Below, piece after piece: positions 9,797 to 18,863 of a stretch of DNA of 64,000 nucleotides. The stretch covers positions 773,358 to 837,357 of the forward strand of contig KE159636.1 in NCBI GenBank assembly GCA_000403315.2, in the 5' to 3' direction. The notes below the pieces were generated by a model, which was not told the DNA's origin, searched no databases, and saw only the letters and a program-made list of their open reading frames with translations. The stretch comes from Lachnospiraceae bacterium A2. Its GTDB lineage: Bacteria; Bacillota; Clostridia; Lachnospirales; Lachnospiraceae. Position 1 is the stretch's first letter; each line of letters begins with the position of its first letter. A program made the position numbers and the translations under genes.

Positions 9797-10633
9797 ATGT
9801 ACAGAGTGAAAAAAGTATTGAACCATAATACAATCATTGGAATCCGGTCGGAAGATAACCAGGAGTATCTGCTGATAGGGAAAGGGCTTGGGTTTGGGAA
9901 GAAAATTGCGGAGCGGGTTGAGGCCGGCTCGAAAACCGATGTGTATTCCCTCCAGAAAACCACAGAACGTGGAAATGCAGGGGAACTGGCAAAATCCATT
10001 TCCCCTGCCTGCCTGGAAATCGCAGGCCAGATACTGAACGCTGCAGAACTGAAGTTTGGAAATATTGACAGGGACATACTTTTCCCCATGGCCGACCATA
10101 TCGAATACGCCATTAAGCGGGTAAAGGGCAATGAGCAAATCAGCAACCCGCTGACAGAGGATATCCGCGCCCTGTTCCATTTGGAATATGAGGTGGCGGA
10201 GCAGGTAGTGCCAATTTTAAAGGAGCAGATGGGCATTGAGATTGATGCGGACGAGGTAGGCTATATTGCGCTCCATATCCACTCTGCCATTGAGGATGAA
10301 AAGGTTTCCCAGGCCATGCAGGTAGCCCGTGCCGTCCGGGAATGCATTTCCCTGATTGAGCAGGAGATGGGCCGGCCAATTGACGTGGCGTCCCTCGCTT
10401 ACAACCGCCTGATGAACCATATCCGCTATATGGCCGCACGCGCCATGAAGGGGGAAACGCTGAAAATCAATATGAATGATTATATGGGGGTAAAATTCCC
10501 CAATGCGTTCCGTATTGCGGAGAAAGTCTGCAGCCAGGTTTCGCGGAACTTAAAATGTGAATTGGAAGAAGTGGAAATCGGCTACCTTGCCATGCATATT
10601 GAGCGGGTAGCTGATGAAGAACTGGACGGTTAG
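9797..10633 (+). CDS. glcT: PRD-domain antiterminator, GlcT/LicT type
   Basis: RNA-binding antiterminator regulated by PTS phosphorylation. An N-terminal CAT domain (YRVKKVLNHNTIIGI, KGLGFGKK) precedes two PRDs with conserved histidines in EVGYIALHIHSA and EIGYLAMHIERV. It is 278 residues and lies directly behind ptsG; in most Firmicutes the antiterminator gene precedes its PTS gene. A role in relieving the ptsG leader terminator is inferred from position and the RAT type. It shares the family but not close sequence with the LicT at 1183. Confidence 0.88.
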   Translation: MYRVKKVLNHNTIIGIRSEDNQEYLLIGKGLGFGKKIAERVEAGSKTDVYSLQKTTERGNAGELAKSISPACLEIAGQILNAAELKFGNIDRDILFPMADHIEYAIKRVKGNEQISNPLTEDIRALFHLEYEVAEQVVPILKEQMGIEIDADEVGYIALHIHSAIEDEKVSQAMQVARAVRECISLIEQEMGRPIDVASLAYNRLMNHIRYMAARAMKGETLKINMNDYMGVKFPNAFRIAEKVCSQVSRNLKCELEEVEIGYLAMHIERVADEELDG

Positions 10634-10724
10634 CAGATAAATGGTGCGGAGGGCTGGACGTTGCAGGCGTTTCATGGTACAATTGCAGTACTATAATGAC
10701 GTTTTCAAAAGGAAGGTGAGTGAG

Positions 10725-11282
10725 ATGGGAAGTATTTGGCATGATATCAGGGAGGACAGGGTTTTCCCAACGGATTTTATAGCTGTGATTGAGATTTCCA
10801 AAGGGAGCAAGAAAAAATATGAGCTGGATAAGGAAACAGGCCTGATTATTCTGGACCGGGTATTGTATACCTCGACCCATTATCCAATGAATTATGGGTT
10901 TATCCCCCGGACGCTGGGGGACGACGGGGATCCGCTGGATGTGCTGGTACTCTGTTCCGAGCCGCTGGAGCCGCTGACGCTGGCACGCTGCTACCCCATT
11001 GGCGTAATGCGCATGACGGACGACGGGGCAGGGGACGAAAAAATTATTGCCATCCCCTGGGCAGACCCAACTTATGAGATGTACACGGAAATCAGCGAGC
11101 TGCCGAAGCATATTTTTGATGAAATCCACCATTTCTTTACGGTTTACAAAGATTTGGAAGGGAAGAAAATATCGGTGGAAGGCTTTGAGGATGCAACCAG
11201 CGCAATCGGGGTAATTGAAGAATGCATTGACCGTTACAAAAAGAAATTTTGCCCGGAACATGAGGGGCAGGAAAATAATTAA
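10725..11282 (+). CDS. ppa: Inorganic pyrophosphatase, family I
   Basis: Hydrolyses pyrophosphate to phosphate in the cytoplasm, pulling biosynthetic reactions forward. Family I features: KKYELDKETG, the TSTHYPMNYGFIPRTLGDDGDPLDVLVL core with metal-binding acidic residues, and DEKIIAIPWADP. ATG 10725 is preferred because GGAAGG lies upstream and gives a usual 185 residues; the longer frame to 10641 has no clear ribosome site and runs over the intergenic region. Confidence 0.92.
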   Translation: MGSIWHDIREDRVFPTDFIAVIEISKGSKKKYELDKETGLIILDRVLYTSTHYPMNYGFIPRTLGDDGDPLDVLVLCSEPLEPLTLARCYPIGVMRMTDDGAGDEKIIAIPWADPTYEMYTEISELPKHIFDEIHHFFTVYKDLEGKKISVEGFEDATSAIGVIEECIDRYKKKFCPEHEGQENN

Positions 11283-11311
11283 TTGACAAATCTATAAAAA
11301 TCATATATTAT
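11283..11311 (+). promoter_or_regulatory. Promoter of the thiamine operon
   Basis: Perfect -35 TTGACA (11283-11288), 17-bp spacer and -10 TATTAT (11306-11311), placed just upstream of the TPP aptamer. Confidence 0.8.
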
Positions 11312-11325
11312 GTACACAACAACAG

Positions 11326-11412
11326 AACGCAGAGGGACTGCATTGCAGTTGAGAAGGTTAAAACCTGACTCTTTGAACCTGTCAGTTAATACTGTCGTAG
11401 GGAGCGGAAGAT
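11326..11412 (+). ncRNA. TPP riboswitch (THI box)
   Basis: Contains the aptamer landmarks TTGAGAAGGTTAAAACCTGA, CTTTGAACCTG and the closing GTCGTAGGGAGCGG. It is followed by a strong hairpin terminator and then thiC. Thiamine pyrophosphate binding should stop transcription of the whole thi operon. Confidence 0.9.
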
Positions 11413-11425
11413 ATGTGTATTTTTA

Positions 11426-11452
11426 GGGACGCTCATTGGGCGTCCCTTTTTT
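11426..11452 (+). terminator. Terminator of the TPP riboswitch
   Basis: GGGACGC (11426-11432) pairs with GCGTCCC (11440-11446), followed by six T residues. It acts as the expression platform of the riboswitch. Confidence 0.88.
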
Positions 11453-11579
11453 GCTTTAATAGAAATTGTGTCCTATAAAGCAAAATGCTCCGCAAGATGC
11501 GCAGGGCCTGCCCCAGCGGAGCGGGGGCATCCGCAGGAAGGCGTCCCAAAGCAAGCTGTTGGGCGAAAAGGAGGAAGCC

Positions 11580-12884
11580 ATGAGAAACTATGCAACACAA
11601 ATGGAAGCAGCCCGCAAGGGCATAGTAACACCGGAGCTCAGGAAAGTAGCAGAAAAGGAACGCATGGAAGCGGAGGAATTGATGCCTTTGGTAGCGGAAG
11701 GGAAGGTTGCCATCTGTGCCAACAAAAACCATGCATGCATCGACCCGGAAGGGGTAGGTTCCATGCTGCGCACCAAAATTAATGTGAACCTTGGGGTATC
11801 CCGGGACTGCAAGGATTACAATGTGGAAATGGAAAAGGTAATGGAAGCGGTGAAACTTGGGGCACATGCCATTATGGATTTGTCCTCCCATGGGGATACC
11901 GGCCCATTCCGCAGGAAGCTCACCACGGAATGCCCTGCCATGATAGGGACAGTGCCAGTCTACGATTCCGTCATCCACTACCAGCGGGATTTGGCAACAC
12001 TGACGGCAAAAGACTTTATTGGCGTGGTAAGGCTCCATGCCGAAGACGGGGTGGATTTTGTGACCCTCCACTGTGGGATTACAAGGAAAACCGTTGAGCA
12101 GATAAAAAAGCAGAAACGGAAAATGAATATTGTGTCCCGGGGCGGCTCTTTGGTATTTGCATGGATGTGCATGACAGGGGAGGAAAATCCATTTTACGAG
12201 TATTACGATGAAATTCTGGACATCTGCCGGGAATATGACGTAACCATTTCCCTGGGGGACGCCTGCCGGCCCGGCTGCCTTGCAGACGGCTCTGATGTGT
12301 GCCAGATAGAAGAACTGGTGCGGCTGGGGGAACTGACAAAGCGCGCATGGGAAAAAGATGTGCAGGTGATGGTGGAAGGGCCGGGGCACATGCCCATGGA
12401 CCAGATTGCCGCCAATATGAAAATCCAGCAGGCTCTTTGCATGGGGGCGCCGTTCTATGTGCTGGGTCCTATTGTAACGGATATTGCACCAGGGTATGAC
12501 CATATTACCTCAGCCATTGGAGGGGCTGTTGCAGCCCAGAACGGGGCGGCGTTCCTCTGTTATGTGACCCCTGCGGAACATTTGGCATTGCCTAATGTGG
12601 AGGATGTGAAACAAGGGATTATTGCATCGAAAATCGCAGCCCATGCGGCGGATATTGCAAAGGGCGTCCGGGGCGCCAGGGAACTCGACGACAGGATGGC
12701 GGATGCCCGCAGGGCTTTGGACTGGGAAGGGCAGTGGGCTTTGGCCATTGACCCGGAAACGGCAAAGGGCATACGGGAGAGCCGGAAACCGGAGCATGAC
12801 GACACCTGCTCCATGTGCGGGAAATTCTGCGCGGTACGGAGCATGAATAAGGCGCTGTCCGGGGAATACATAGATATTCTGTAA
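11580..12884 (+). CDS. thiC: Phosphomethylpyrimidine synthase ThiC
   Basis: Radical-SAM enzyme that converts aminoimidazole ribotide to the HMP-phosphate moiety of thiamine. Seen: [53 protein letters not shown] and the C-terminal cluster motif [11 protein letters not shown] 11580 has AAGGAGG six bases upstream and gives 434 residues, normal for the clostridial form; the frame extends further back only through the riboswitch platform. First gene of a TPP-controlled operon with thiW, thiM, thiE and thiD. Confidence 0.95.
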   Translation: MRNYATQMEAARKGIVTPELRKVAEKERMEAEELMPLVAEGKVAICANKNHACIDPEGVGSMLRTKINVNLGVSRDCKDYNVEMEKVMEAVKLGAHAIMDLSSHGDTGPFRRKLTTECPAMIGTVPVYDSVIHYQRDLATLTAKDFIGVVRLHAEDGVDFVTLHCGITRKTVEQIKKQKRKMNIVSRGGSLVFAWMCMTGEENPFYEYYDEILDICREYDVTISLGDACRPGCLADGSDVCQIEELVRLGELTKRAWEKDVQVMVEGPGHMPMDQIAANMKIQQALCMGAPFYVLGPIVTDIAPGYDHITSAIGGAVAAQNGAAFLCYVTPAEHLALPNVEDVKQGIIASKIAAHAADIAKGVRGARELDDRMADARRALDWEGQWALAIDPETAKGIRESRKPEHDDTCSMCGKFCAVRSMNKALSGEYIDIL

Positions 12885-12897
12885 GGAGGGAAATTCC

Positions 12898-13410
12898 ATG
12901 AAAATAAATTTAAAGAAATTGACGGCTGCGGGGATGATGGCAGCCATCGGGGTCTGCCTGTCTGCATTTTCCATCCCGGTAGGGGCGTCCAAATGTTTCC
13001 CAATCCAGCATTTATTGAATGTGCTGGCAGGCGTGTTTTTAGGTCCCGGCTATGCGGCAGGGTTTGCGTTTTCCGCTTCCCTGATCCGGAACCTGATGGG
13101 GACGGGAACTTTGCTGGCATTTCCTGGCAGCATGGCAGGGGCGTTCCTGTGCGCGGTTTTGTACCAGAAAACAGGGAAAATGTGGACAGCTTTTGCAGGG
13201 GAATTGGCAGGCACCGGAATCCTTGGGGGCATCCTTTGCTATCCTGTGGCAAAGCTGCTTTTGGGAAATCAGGAAGCGGCTATTTTTACTTATGTGCTCC
13301 CATTTTCCATCAGCACGGCAGGGGGCTGCATTATGGCGGCAATGCTTTTAGGCGTCCTCTATAAATCAGGGACTGTGCAATATTTGCAGGGAATGCTGCA
13401 GGAAACTTGA
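12898..13410 (+). CDS. thiW: ThiW, thiazole-uptake membrane protein
   Basis: Small hydrophobic protein (170 residues, about five membrane segments) of the ECF-transporter S-component type, proposed to import the hydroxyethylthiazole precursor. Features: KKLTAAGMMAAIGVCLS start, FPIQHLLNVLAGVFLGPGYA, and RNLMGTGTLLAFPGSMAGA. It begins 13 bases after thiC with GGAGGG, and precedes thiM, the kinase for the same thiazole. The shared energising module is not in this window. Confidence 0.88.
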   Translation: MKINLKKLTAAGMMAAIGVCLSAFSIPVGASKCFPIQHLLNVLAGVFLGPGYAAGFAFSASLIRNLMGTGTLLAFPGSMAGAFLCAVLYQKTGKMWTAFAGELAGTGILGGILCYPVAKLLLGNQEAAIFTYVLPFSISTAGGCIMAAMLLGVLYKSGTVQYLQGMLQET

Positions 13411-13554
13411 ACTGCCATATATAGAAAAAGTTTGCTGGCGCATTGGGCGTCCTGGGGCGTTGCCATCCGGCATGTGGTAAAGCACATAGCCATGCTGGGC
13501 AGTTCCATAGGTTCTGGTTTCCAACAGGGATTTAGGAAAGGAAGGGACAGGTAA

Positions 13555-14493
13555 ATGAGCAGAGGAAGGCGGGCAAAAGAGCCTGTGCCCATCGGGCGCG
13601 CCCCTGTTTTGGGGATAGGGGGCACGGGCGTCCTGCCAGAGCAGGTGGCAGAGGTATTCCAGCTTATCCGGCAGGAAAAGTTTTTAATCCATATGATGCC
13701 AAATACGGTTTCTGCGGCATTTTGCGCCGACGGCCTTGCAGCCTTGGGGGCGCGCCCCCTGATGGCTGTTGCACCGGAAGAACTTGGGGAAATTGTAGCG
13801 CAGGCGGATGGCTGCGTGGTAAATTTAGGGCAGCTAAGCCAGGGGAAGTTAGCGGCGGCAAAGGTGGCATTGCAATGCGCAGCCCAGGAAAATAAACCCT
13901 TGGTGTTAGACCCGGTAGGCTGCGGCGCGTCTTCTTTCCGGCTGGGGGCGGTGCAGGAGCTGCTGGGCCTTCCATGGAAAGGCATGGTAAAGGGAAACCA
14001 TTCTGAGATTTTCAGCATCCAGCAAGGGAAGCTGACAAGGGAAGGCATTGACTCTTTGCAAAACCGCAGTTTGGCCGGACGGCTGAAACCGGGCTGCACC
14101 TATCTGGTGACTGGGGGATCCGACTGCATCCTCTGGGAAGGGGGCAGGGCAAAACTCCCCCACCGGGGCGCCCTGCGCCAAAATGTAGTAGGGACCGGCT
14201 GCCTGACCGGGGCGGTGGCCGGGGCATGCAGCAGCGCGGCGCGGACAATGGCGAAAGAAAAAATGACAGGAAATACCAAGGCTGCAGGAAGGCAAAATTG
14301 CGATATACTGGCTGCAGCTTCCGCGTCCCTTGGCATGGCTTTTGCATTAGGGCGGGCAGGGAAGGAAGAAGGGTATGGGGCAGCAAAATCAGCTATTTTG
14401 GACGGCTTATGCCTGCTGTCCGAAGCATGTTTTCTGGAGTGGCTGTTGGATGATGGTTCGGCTTTTGCAGGCGGAAAGGAATGGGTGGGATGA
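13555..14493 (+). CDS. thiM: Hydroxyethylthiazole kinase
   Basis: Phosphorylates hydroxyethylthiazole for thiamine salvage. Family features: LVLDPVGCGASSFR, KGNHSEI, VTGGSDC, and the catalytic VVGTGCLTGAVAGA anion-hole motif. At 312 residues it is about 40 longer than usual, with roughly 35 extra N-terminal residues. The substrate segment usually written PLVHNITN reads FLIHMMPNTVS here. It starts after GGAAGGGACAGG, 144 bases beyond thiW, and its stop codon abuts the thiE start. Confidence 0.85.
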   Translation: MSRGRRAKEPVPIGRAPVLGIGGTGVLPEQVAEVFQLIRQEKFLIHMMPNTVSAAFCADGLAALGARPLMAVAPEELGEIVAQADGCVVNLGQLSQGKLAAAKVALQCAAQENKPLVLDPVGCGASSFRLGAVQELLGLPWKGMVKGNHSEIFSIQQGKLTREGIDSLQNRSLAGRLKPGCTYLVTGGSDCILWEGGRAKLPHRGALRQNVVGTGCLTGAVAGACSSAARTMAKEKMTGNTKAAGRQNCDILAAASASLGMAFALGRAGKEEGYGAAKSAILDGLCLLSEACFLEWLLDDGSAFAGGKEWVG

Positions 14494-15102
14494 ATGAAAA
14501 GGTGGCTGTATCTGATTGCAGATTTTTCCTATGGGGAAGAAAAAATAGAAACGGCCCTGGACGCCGGGGTGGAGTATATCCAGCTCCGGGAAAAAAATAT
14601 TTCTTCAGCAGAATACCTTCTGCGGGCAAAAAAACTGCGGGTTTTGGCGTCGCATTACCATACGAAATTAATAATCAACGACCGGGCGGATATTGCAGCC
14701 TTAAGCGGCGCAGACGGGGTTCATTTGGGGCAGGAGGATATCCCGGTAAAGGACGCCCGCATGCTCCTTGGGGCAGGGAAGCTCATCGGCGCGACGGCAA
14801 AAACGCCGGAACAGGCAAAAAAGGCGGCAGAAGCAGGGGCGGATTATCTGGGCAGCGGGGCATGGTTCCCGACACAGACCAAGGCTGACGCTATCCCCAT
14901 TTCCGAAGGGGTTTACCAGAAAATCCTTTCCGCAGCCCCCATCCCAAACGTGGCGGTAGGGGGGCTTACCGGGGAAAACTGCAGGAAGCCCCTTTCTCTG
15001 GGTGCCCATGGGGTGGCAATTTCTGCTGGAATCCTGAAAGTGCAGGATCCGGCAGCAGAAATTTTAAAAATACGGAAAATATTGGAGCAGTTCCATGGTT
15101 AA
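14494..15102 (+). CDS. thiE: Thiamine-phosphate synthase
   Basis: Joins HMP-pyrophosphate and thiazole phosphate to thiamine phosphate. TIM-barrel motifs present: YIQLREKN, LIINDRADIA, GVHLGQEDIP, IGATAKT, and IPNVAVGGLT. Residues around DYLGSGAWFPTQTKAD differ somewhat from the common GPVFPTxTK form. Length 202 is normal. ATG directly follows the thiM stop (TGA-ATG), indicating translational coupling. Confidence 0.92.
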   Translation: MKRWLYLIADFSYGEEKIETALDAGVEYIQLREKNISSAEYLLRAKKLRVLASHYHTKLIINDRADIAALSGADGVHLGQEDIPVKDARMLLGAGKLIGATAKTPEQAKKAAEAGADYLGSGAWFPTQTKADAIPISEGVYQKILSAAPIPNVAVGGLTGENCRKPLSLGAHGVAISAGILKVQDPAAEILKIRKILEQFHG

Positions 15103-15200
15103 CCCAGTACAGAGAGCCTTTGGAAAAAGAGGGAATACAAAAATGGTTTCTTGGCTTAGGGCAGGGAATCTAGGCTATGCAGGATACAGGAGGGATATGC

Positions 15201-15998
15201 ATGAAGGTTGTGCTTACAATTGCAGGAAGCGACTGCAGCGGCGGCGCTGGGATACAGGCGGACTTAAAAACCATTGCGGCCCATGGGCTGTATGGGGAGA
15301 GCGCCATTACTGCGCTGACGGCGCAGAATACTATGGGGGTATCGGAGGTTGTGCCGGTATCCCCTGATTTTTTGGAACAGCAGTTAGAATGTATTTTTAC
15401 AGATATTGTGCCTGACGCTGTAAAAATTGGCATGGTAACCGGAACCCGGCAAATGGAGGTAATCAAAAAGTGCCTGCTGCGGTACCGCCCAGGCCATGTG
15501 GTGATGGATACAGTCATGGTTTCCACCAGCGGTAAGCCATTAATGGAGCCGGAAGCCCTATCCTACTATCAGGAGGAACTTCTTCCATTGGCAGATTTTT
15601 TTACCCCAAATCTCCCGGAAGCAGGGATTTTGCTAAAAAGAACCATAAAAACAAAGGAAGAAAGGGTTGCGGCAGCAAGGGATTTTGCGTTACAATACAA
15701 GGGTATTGTTTATTTAAAAGGCGGACATGATGAATTTTCAGCAGATGATTTGCTGTTTTTAAAAGGGGAACCCATTTGGATTTTGGGGGAACGCATAGAA
15801 AACGGGAATACCCATGGGACGGGGTGTACCCTGTCCTCAGCCATTGCCTGCGGGCTTGCGGCGGGGCTTGGGCCTTTGGAAAGCGCAAGAAGCGCAAAGG
15901 CCTATCTGGCTGGCGCCCTTTTGGACGGGATGAATCTGGGAAAAGGAAATGGGCCGCTGAACCATATGTACCGTATGGACGGTACAAATTTAGCGTAA
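15201..15998 (+). CDS. thiD: Hydroxymethylpyrimidine/phosphomethylpyrimidine kinase
   Basis: Phosphorylates HMP and HMP-phosphate. Motifs: LTIAGSDCSGGAGIQADLK, MDTVMVSTSGKPLM, FTPNLPEA, YLKGGH and NTHGTGCTLSSAIACGLA. ATG 15201 is preferred because CAGGAGGG precedes it; an in-frame ATG eight codons earlier lacks a ribosome site. It gives 265 residues, normal for ThiD. Last gene of the thi operon. Confidence 0.93.
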   Translation: MKVVLTIAGSDCSGGAGIQADLKTIAAHGLYGESAITALTAQNTMGVSEVVPVSPDFLEQQLECIFTDIVPDAVKIGMVTGTRQMEVIKKCLLRYRPGHVVMDTVMVSTSGKPLMEPEALSYYQEELLPLADFFTPNLPEAGILLKRTIKTKEERVAAARDFALQYKGIVYLKGGHDEFSADDLLFLKGEPIWILGERIENGNTHGTGCTLSSAIACGLAAGLGPLESARSAKAYLAGALLDGMNLGKGNGPLNHMYRMDGTNLA

Positions 15999-16012
15999 AG
16001 GGGATTCTGCGG

Positions 16013-16909
16013 ATGAAGAAAAAATTACTGTTGCTTGGATTAGGGATATGCCTGCTGTTTACGGCCTGTTCTGGCAAAAATGCAGCAGAGAAAGGGCAGC
16101 AGCCCAATACAAAGCAGGAACAGGGAACCGAAGCAGGAGAAGGTTCTGACGAAACGGACAAAGAAGACGGAGGTGAAGGCGGCGGGCAGGAAGAAACCCC
16201 GCAGGAGCCAAGCATTAAGCTGACAAAGCCCCCAGAGGTAACGTTTGACGATTATTCCCAGGAATTTAAAGATGAGGAAACCGGCACAGTGCTCCTTTCT
16301 GTCATAGAGAACTGCCCCATCGTTTCTATCCCGGAAAATGAAGCGGCTGCTGAAAAAATAAATATGGCTTTTGAACAGAAGCACATAGAAAACCAGGCGT
16401 ACATAGAAGAAGATGCGCAGGAGGCACGCAGCGCTTACGAAGGGCTTTCCGAGGAGGAAAAAAAGGACTGGGGGTGCTACGGGTATGGCTCCACCTATAA
16501 AATGGTATATGCTTCCAACAAAGTGCTAAGCATTGAAGGGCAGAACTACGAGTGGCAGGGGGCATCCCACCCAAATACATGGACAAACGCCTACTGCTTC
16601 GACGCAGCGACAGGGAAGCTCCTGACTTTGTCAGATATTTTCATTGACAAGGAAAAAGGCATGGAACTGGCAGAGGAGCATATTATGAAAGTCATTACCC
16701 AGGACCCTTATAAGGATGCGCTGCTGGATGATTATGAAAGCTACGTACCGGATATCCTGACGGAAGAAGTGTTTTATCTGGGGGAAAAAGGGCTGATGAT
16801 TATTTGCAACCCCTATATGGTAACGGTTTATGCGGCTGGCGTAATAGAGGTGGAAGTGCCCTATGAGGAATTGGATGGGGTTCTGAATGAAGCTTATATG
16901 AAAGAGTAA
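16013..16909 (+). CDS. Lipoprotein with DUF4163/DUF3298 (RsiV-like) domains
   Basis: N-terminal signal peptide with lipobox LLFTACSG gives a lipid-anchored extracellular protein. A low-complexity acidic linker (about residues 22-70, rich in E, G, Q) precedes a PdaC/RsiV-type region (VLLSVIENCPIVSIP, GQNYEWQGASHPNTWTNAYCFD, KLLTLSDIF). The domain pair is found in RsiV anti-sigma factors and PdaC deacetylases; no catalytic domain or anti-sigma domain is present here, so the function is unknown. Start at ATG 16013 is chosen because it begins the signal peptide; it is 15 bases after thiD. Confidence 0.75.
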   Translation: MKKKLLLLGLGICLLFTACSGKNAAEKGQQPNTKQEQGTEAGEGSDETDKEDGGEGGGQEETPQEPSIKLTKPPEVTFDDYSQEFKDEETGTVLLSVIENCPIVSIPENEAAAEKINMAFEQKHIENQAYIEEDAQEARSAYEGLSEEEKKDWGCYGYGSTYKMVYASNKVLSIEGQNYEWQGASHPNTWTNAYCFDAATGKLLTLSDIFIDKEKGMELAEEHIMKVITQDPYKDALLDDYESYVPDILTEEVFYLGEKGLMIICNPYMVTVYAAGVIEVEVPYEELDGVLNEAYMKE

Positions 16910-16967
16910 GGCGGCTCCTGCCAGGAAAAAGCTGTGCGGGGCTTATGCAGGGAAATGGGAAAACTTT

Positions 16968-18011
16968 ATGGGAAAATCAGTTTTAACCACATTATGTTAC
17001 ATAGAAAAAGATGGCAGCTACCTGATGCTCCACCGGGTGAAAAAGCAGGTGGATGTAAATAAGGATAAATGGATTGGCATTGGGGGCCATTTTGAAGAAG
17101 GGGAAAGCCCAGAGGAGTGCCTTCTCCGGGAAGTGAAGGAAGAAACCGGGCTTACCTTGACGGGCTTTTCCTTCCGGGGCATTGTGACTTTTTCTGCCGT
17201 AGGGTGGCAGACAGAATATATGTGCCTGTATACGGCAGACCGTTTTGAGGGGACATTGGCAGACTGTGACGAAGGGACGCTGGAGTGGGTCAGGAAAGAA
17301 AACCTGATGTCTTTGAATTTGTGGGAAGGGGACAAAATATTTTTTAAGCTGCTGCTGGAAGACGCCCCGTTTTTCTCTTTAAAGTTAAGTTATGACGGGG
17401 ACCGGCTGACAGAAGCGGTACTGGATGGGAAGCCCATGGAGCTGCTGGAACTGCGCCGGGAGGATGGCAGCGGGACCGGCGTGGTGCGGGAACGCACGCT
17501 GGTCCATGAAAACGGGGACCTTCACGGGACCGCCCATGTCTGGATTGTGCGCCCCACAGGGACAGGCAGCTTCGAACTTTTGCTGCAAAAACGCAGCGCC
17601 CACAAGGATTCTTATCCGGGCTGCTACGATATTTCCGCTGCGGGCCATGTCCCGGCAGGGTGCGGCTATCTGGATTCTGCCCTGCGGGAATTGGAAGAAG
17701 AACTGGGGATCAAAGCCCAGCCCGGGGACTTGCAGCAGGCATTTCTGCACCTTGGCTATGCAGAAGCAGAATTTTATGGGAAGCCATTTAAAAATGCAGA
17801 AGCCAGCATGGTGTACCTCTACAGCAAGCCGGTAAAGGCAGAGGATTTGAAGCTGCAGGAAACAGAAGTGGCAGGGGTGCGCTGGATGGAGTACGGGGCG
17901 CTGCTGGAGGAAGTCCGCCGTGAGGCAAAGCAGGGGAAGGCAGGGAAGTACTGCATTTTCCTGGAGGAATTGGAGCAGGTGGGGAAATATGTGCGCCCAC
18001 ACAAGGGGTAA
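16968..18011 (+). CDS. Tandem Nudix hydrolase (MutT-like plus IDI-like)
   Basis: Two Nudix domains in one 347-residue chain. N-terminal domain (about 1-140) has Nudix box GHFEEGESPEECLLREVKEE and resembles 8-oxo-dGTP diphosphatases. C-terminal domain (about 170-345) has GHVPAGCGYLDSALRELEEE and the HGTAHVWIV/LLLQKRSAHKDSYPG features of isopentenyl-diphosphate isomerase-like Nudix proteins. Both catalytic boxes look complete. Substrates cannot be read from sequence. Fusion of these two subfamilies is unusual. Confidence 0.8.
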   Translation: MGKSVLTTLCYIEKDGSYLMLHRVKKQVDVNKDKWIGIGGHFEEGESPEECLLREVKEETGLTLTGFSFRGIVTFSAVGWQTEYMCLYTADRFEGTLADCDEGTLEWVRKENLMSLNLWEGDKIFFKLLLEDAPFFSLKLSYDGDRLTEAVLDGKPMELLELRREDGSGTGVVRERTLVHENGDLHGTAHVWIVRPTGTGSFELLLQKRSAHKDSYPGCYDISAAGHVPAGCGYLDSALRELEEELGIKAQPGDLQQAFLHLGYAEAEFYGKPFKNAEASMVYLYSKPVKAEDLKLQETEVAGVRWMEYGALLEEVRREAKQGKAGKYCIFLEELEQVGKYVRPHKG

Positions 18012-18092
18012 AAAAGAATCCTGCTTTGCAGGATTCTCCGCCTGCGGCGGGTCGCTTTGCGACAGATTTCATACCCGCCGCAGTGCGATAAA
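18012..18092. repeat. Multi-hairpin intergenic repeat, copy 1
   Basis: An 81-bp unit found again at 28386-28465. It contains nested hairpins: GAATCCTGC/GCAGGATTC, CTGCGGCGGGT/ACCCGCCGCAG and GTCGC/GCGAC. Position directly after the Nudix stop suggests a transcript-end or REP-like element, but there is no T-run. Confidence 0.75.
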
Positions 18093-18121
18093 CCGTCCAA
18101 GCCCCTCAAGTAATGAGGGAT

Positions 18122-18694
18122 TCAGGGGGCTGACGCGGACTTATCCACTTTGGTTTCTGGCTGGGCCGCCATGATTTCCTGTTTCCAGTAATCCACCAGC
18201 CGTTCCAGTTTCCAGGCCGCATTGGCGGGGCTGGTAGAAGGGAGTTTGTGGATGGCGCAGGGCGCCTTCGTGCACGTCCCGTCCGGGAAGCTTTCTTCCA
18301 GCAGGGGCTGGGTATATTTTTGGAAAAGCTCGCATGCTTTTGCCCCATTCCCCAAAATGGCGGAAATGGGAGCCTGCCTGAGCAGCCAGGGGATATCGGC
18401 AGGCACTACGTTTCGGATGCTGCTGTCGGAAGAACCAATGATGTCACAGCTTTGGATGACGTCCCAGAGGGCAATCCCGCGGCTTAGGAGAAGCTGCTTT
18501 TTTTCCGGGATGCTGGCAGGGACAGGCGCATTGGCGATTGCTGCCAGCACCTTCCAGAAGCGGTTCTGGGGATGCCCATAATAAAAACCGTACGCCCGTG
18601 ACTTAACGGAAGGGAAAGTGCCTAGGATTAAGATTCTGGAACTGCTGTTATAGACGGGCTCAAATTGGTGGGTAAGGCTTTCGTATTCTGCCAT
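18122..18694 (-). CDS. DNA-deoxyinosine (hypoxanthine) glycosylase, UDG family 6
   Basis: Base-excision repair enzyme of the uracil-DNA glycosylase superfamily. Features: LILGTFPSVKSRAYGFYYGH with an Asn-Arg-Phe-Trp following (QNRFW), GIALWDVIQSC, and the C-terminal LPSTSPANA motif. The subfamily acts on hypoxanthine in DNA. Start taken at the ATG at 18694, with AAAGGA eight bases upstream; an ATG three codons earlier overlaps that site. About 190 residues, normal length. It is encoded opposite to its neighbours. Confidence 0.85.
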   Translation of the reverse strand: MAEYESLTHQFEPVYNSSSRILILGTFPSVKSRAYGFYYGHPQNRFWKVLAAIANAPVPASIPEKKQLLLSRGIALWDVIQSCDIIGSSDSSIRNVVPADIPWLLRQAPISAILGNGAKACELFQKYTQPLLEESFPDGTCTKAPCAIHKLPSTSPANAAWKLERLVDYWKQEIMAAQPETKVDKSASAP

Positions 18695-18731
18695 AGGGAA
18701 CATCCTTTCTGATTTACATTTTGCTATTCTT

Positions 18732-18852
18732 GATTAGCGTGTCAAAAGGGTGCGCTGCACCCGCTCTATCCCATATATTGATGTGCAAATACATTTGCAA
18801 TAGCAATATATGGGATGAGCGTAGCACCAAAGGTGCTTTTGGCACCCTAATC
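18732..18852 (+). repeat. 121-bp palindromic repeat (copy B, full length)
   Basis: Inverted ends (GATTAGCGTGTCAAAAG and, inverted, GATTAGGGTGCCAAAAG) surround an inner palindrome TCCCATATATTG/CAATATATGGGA and central GCAAATACATTTGC. Same length and roughly 85 percent identity by hand alignment to the inverted copy C at 28476-28596. It lies between the glycosylase start and an IS. Confidence 0.8.
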
Positions 18853-18863
18853 TTTTCTTAATT

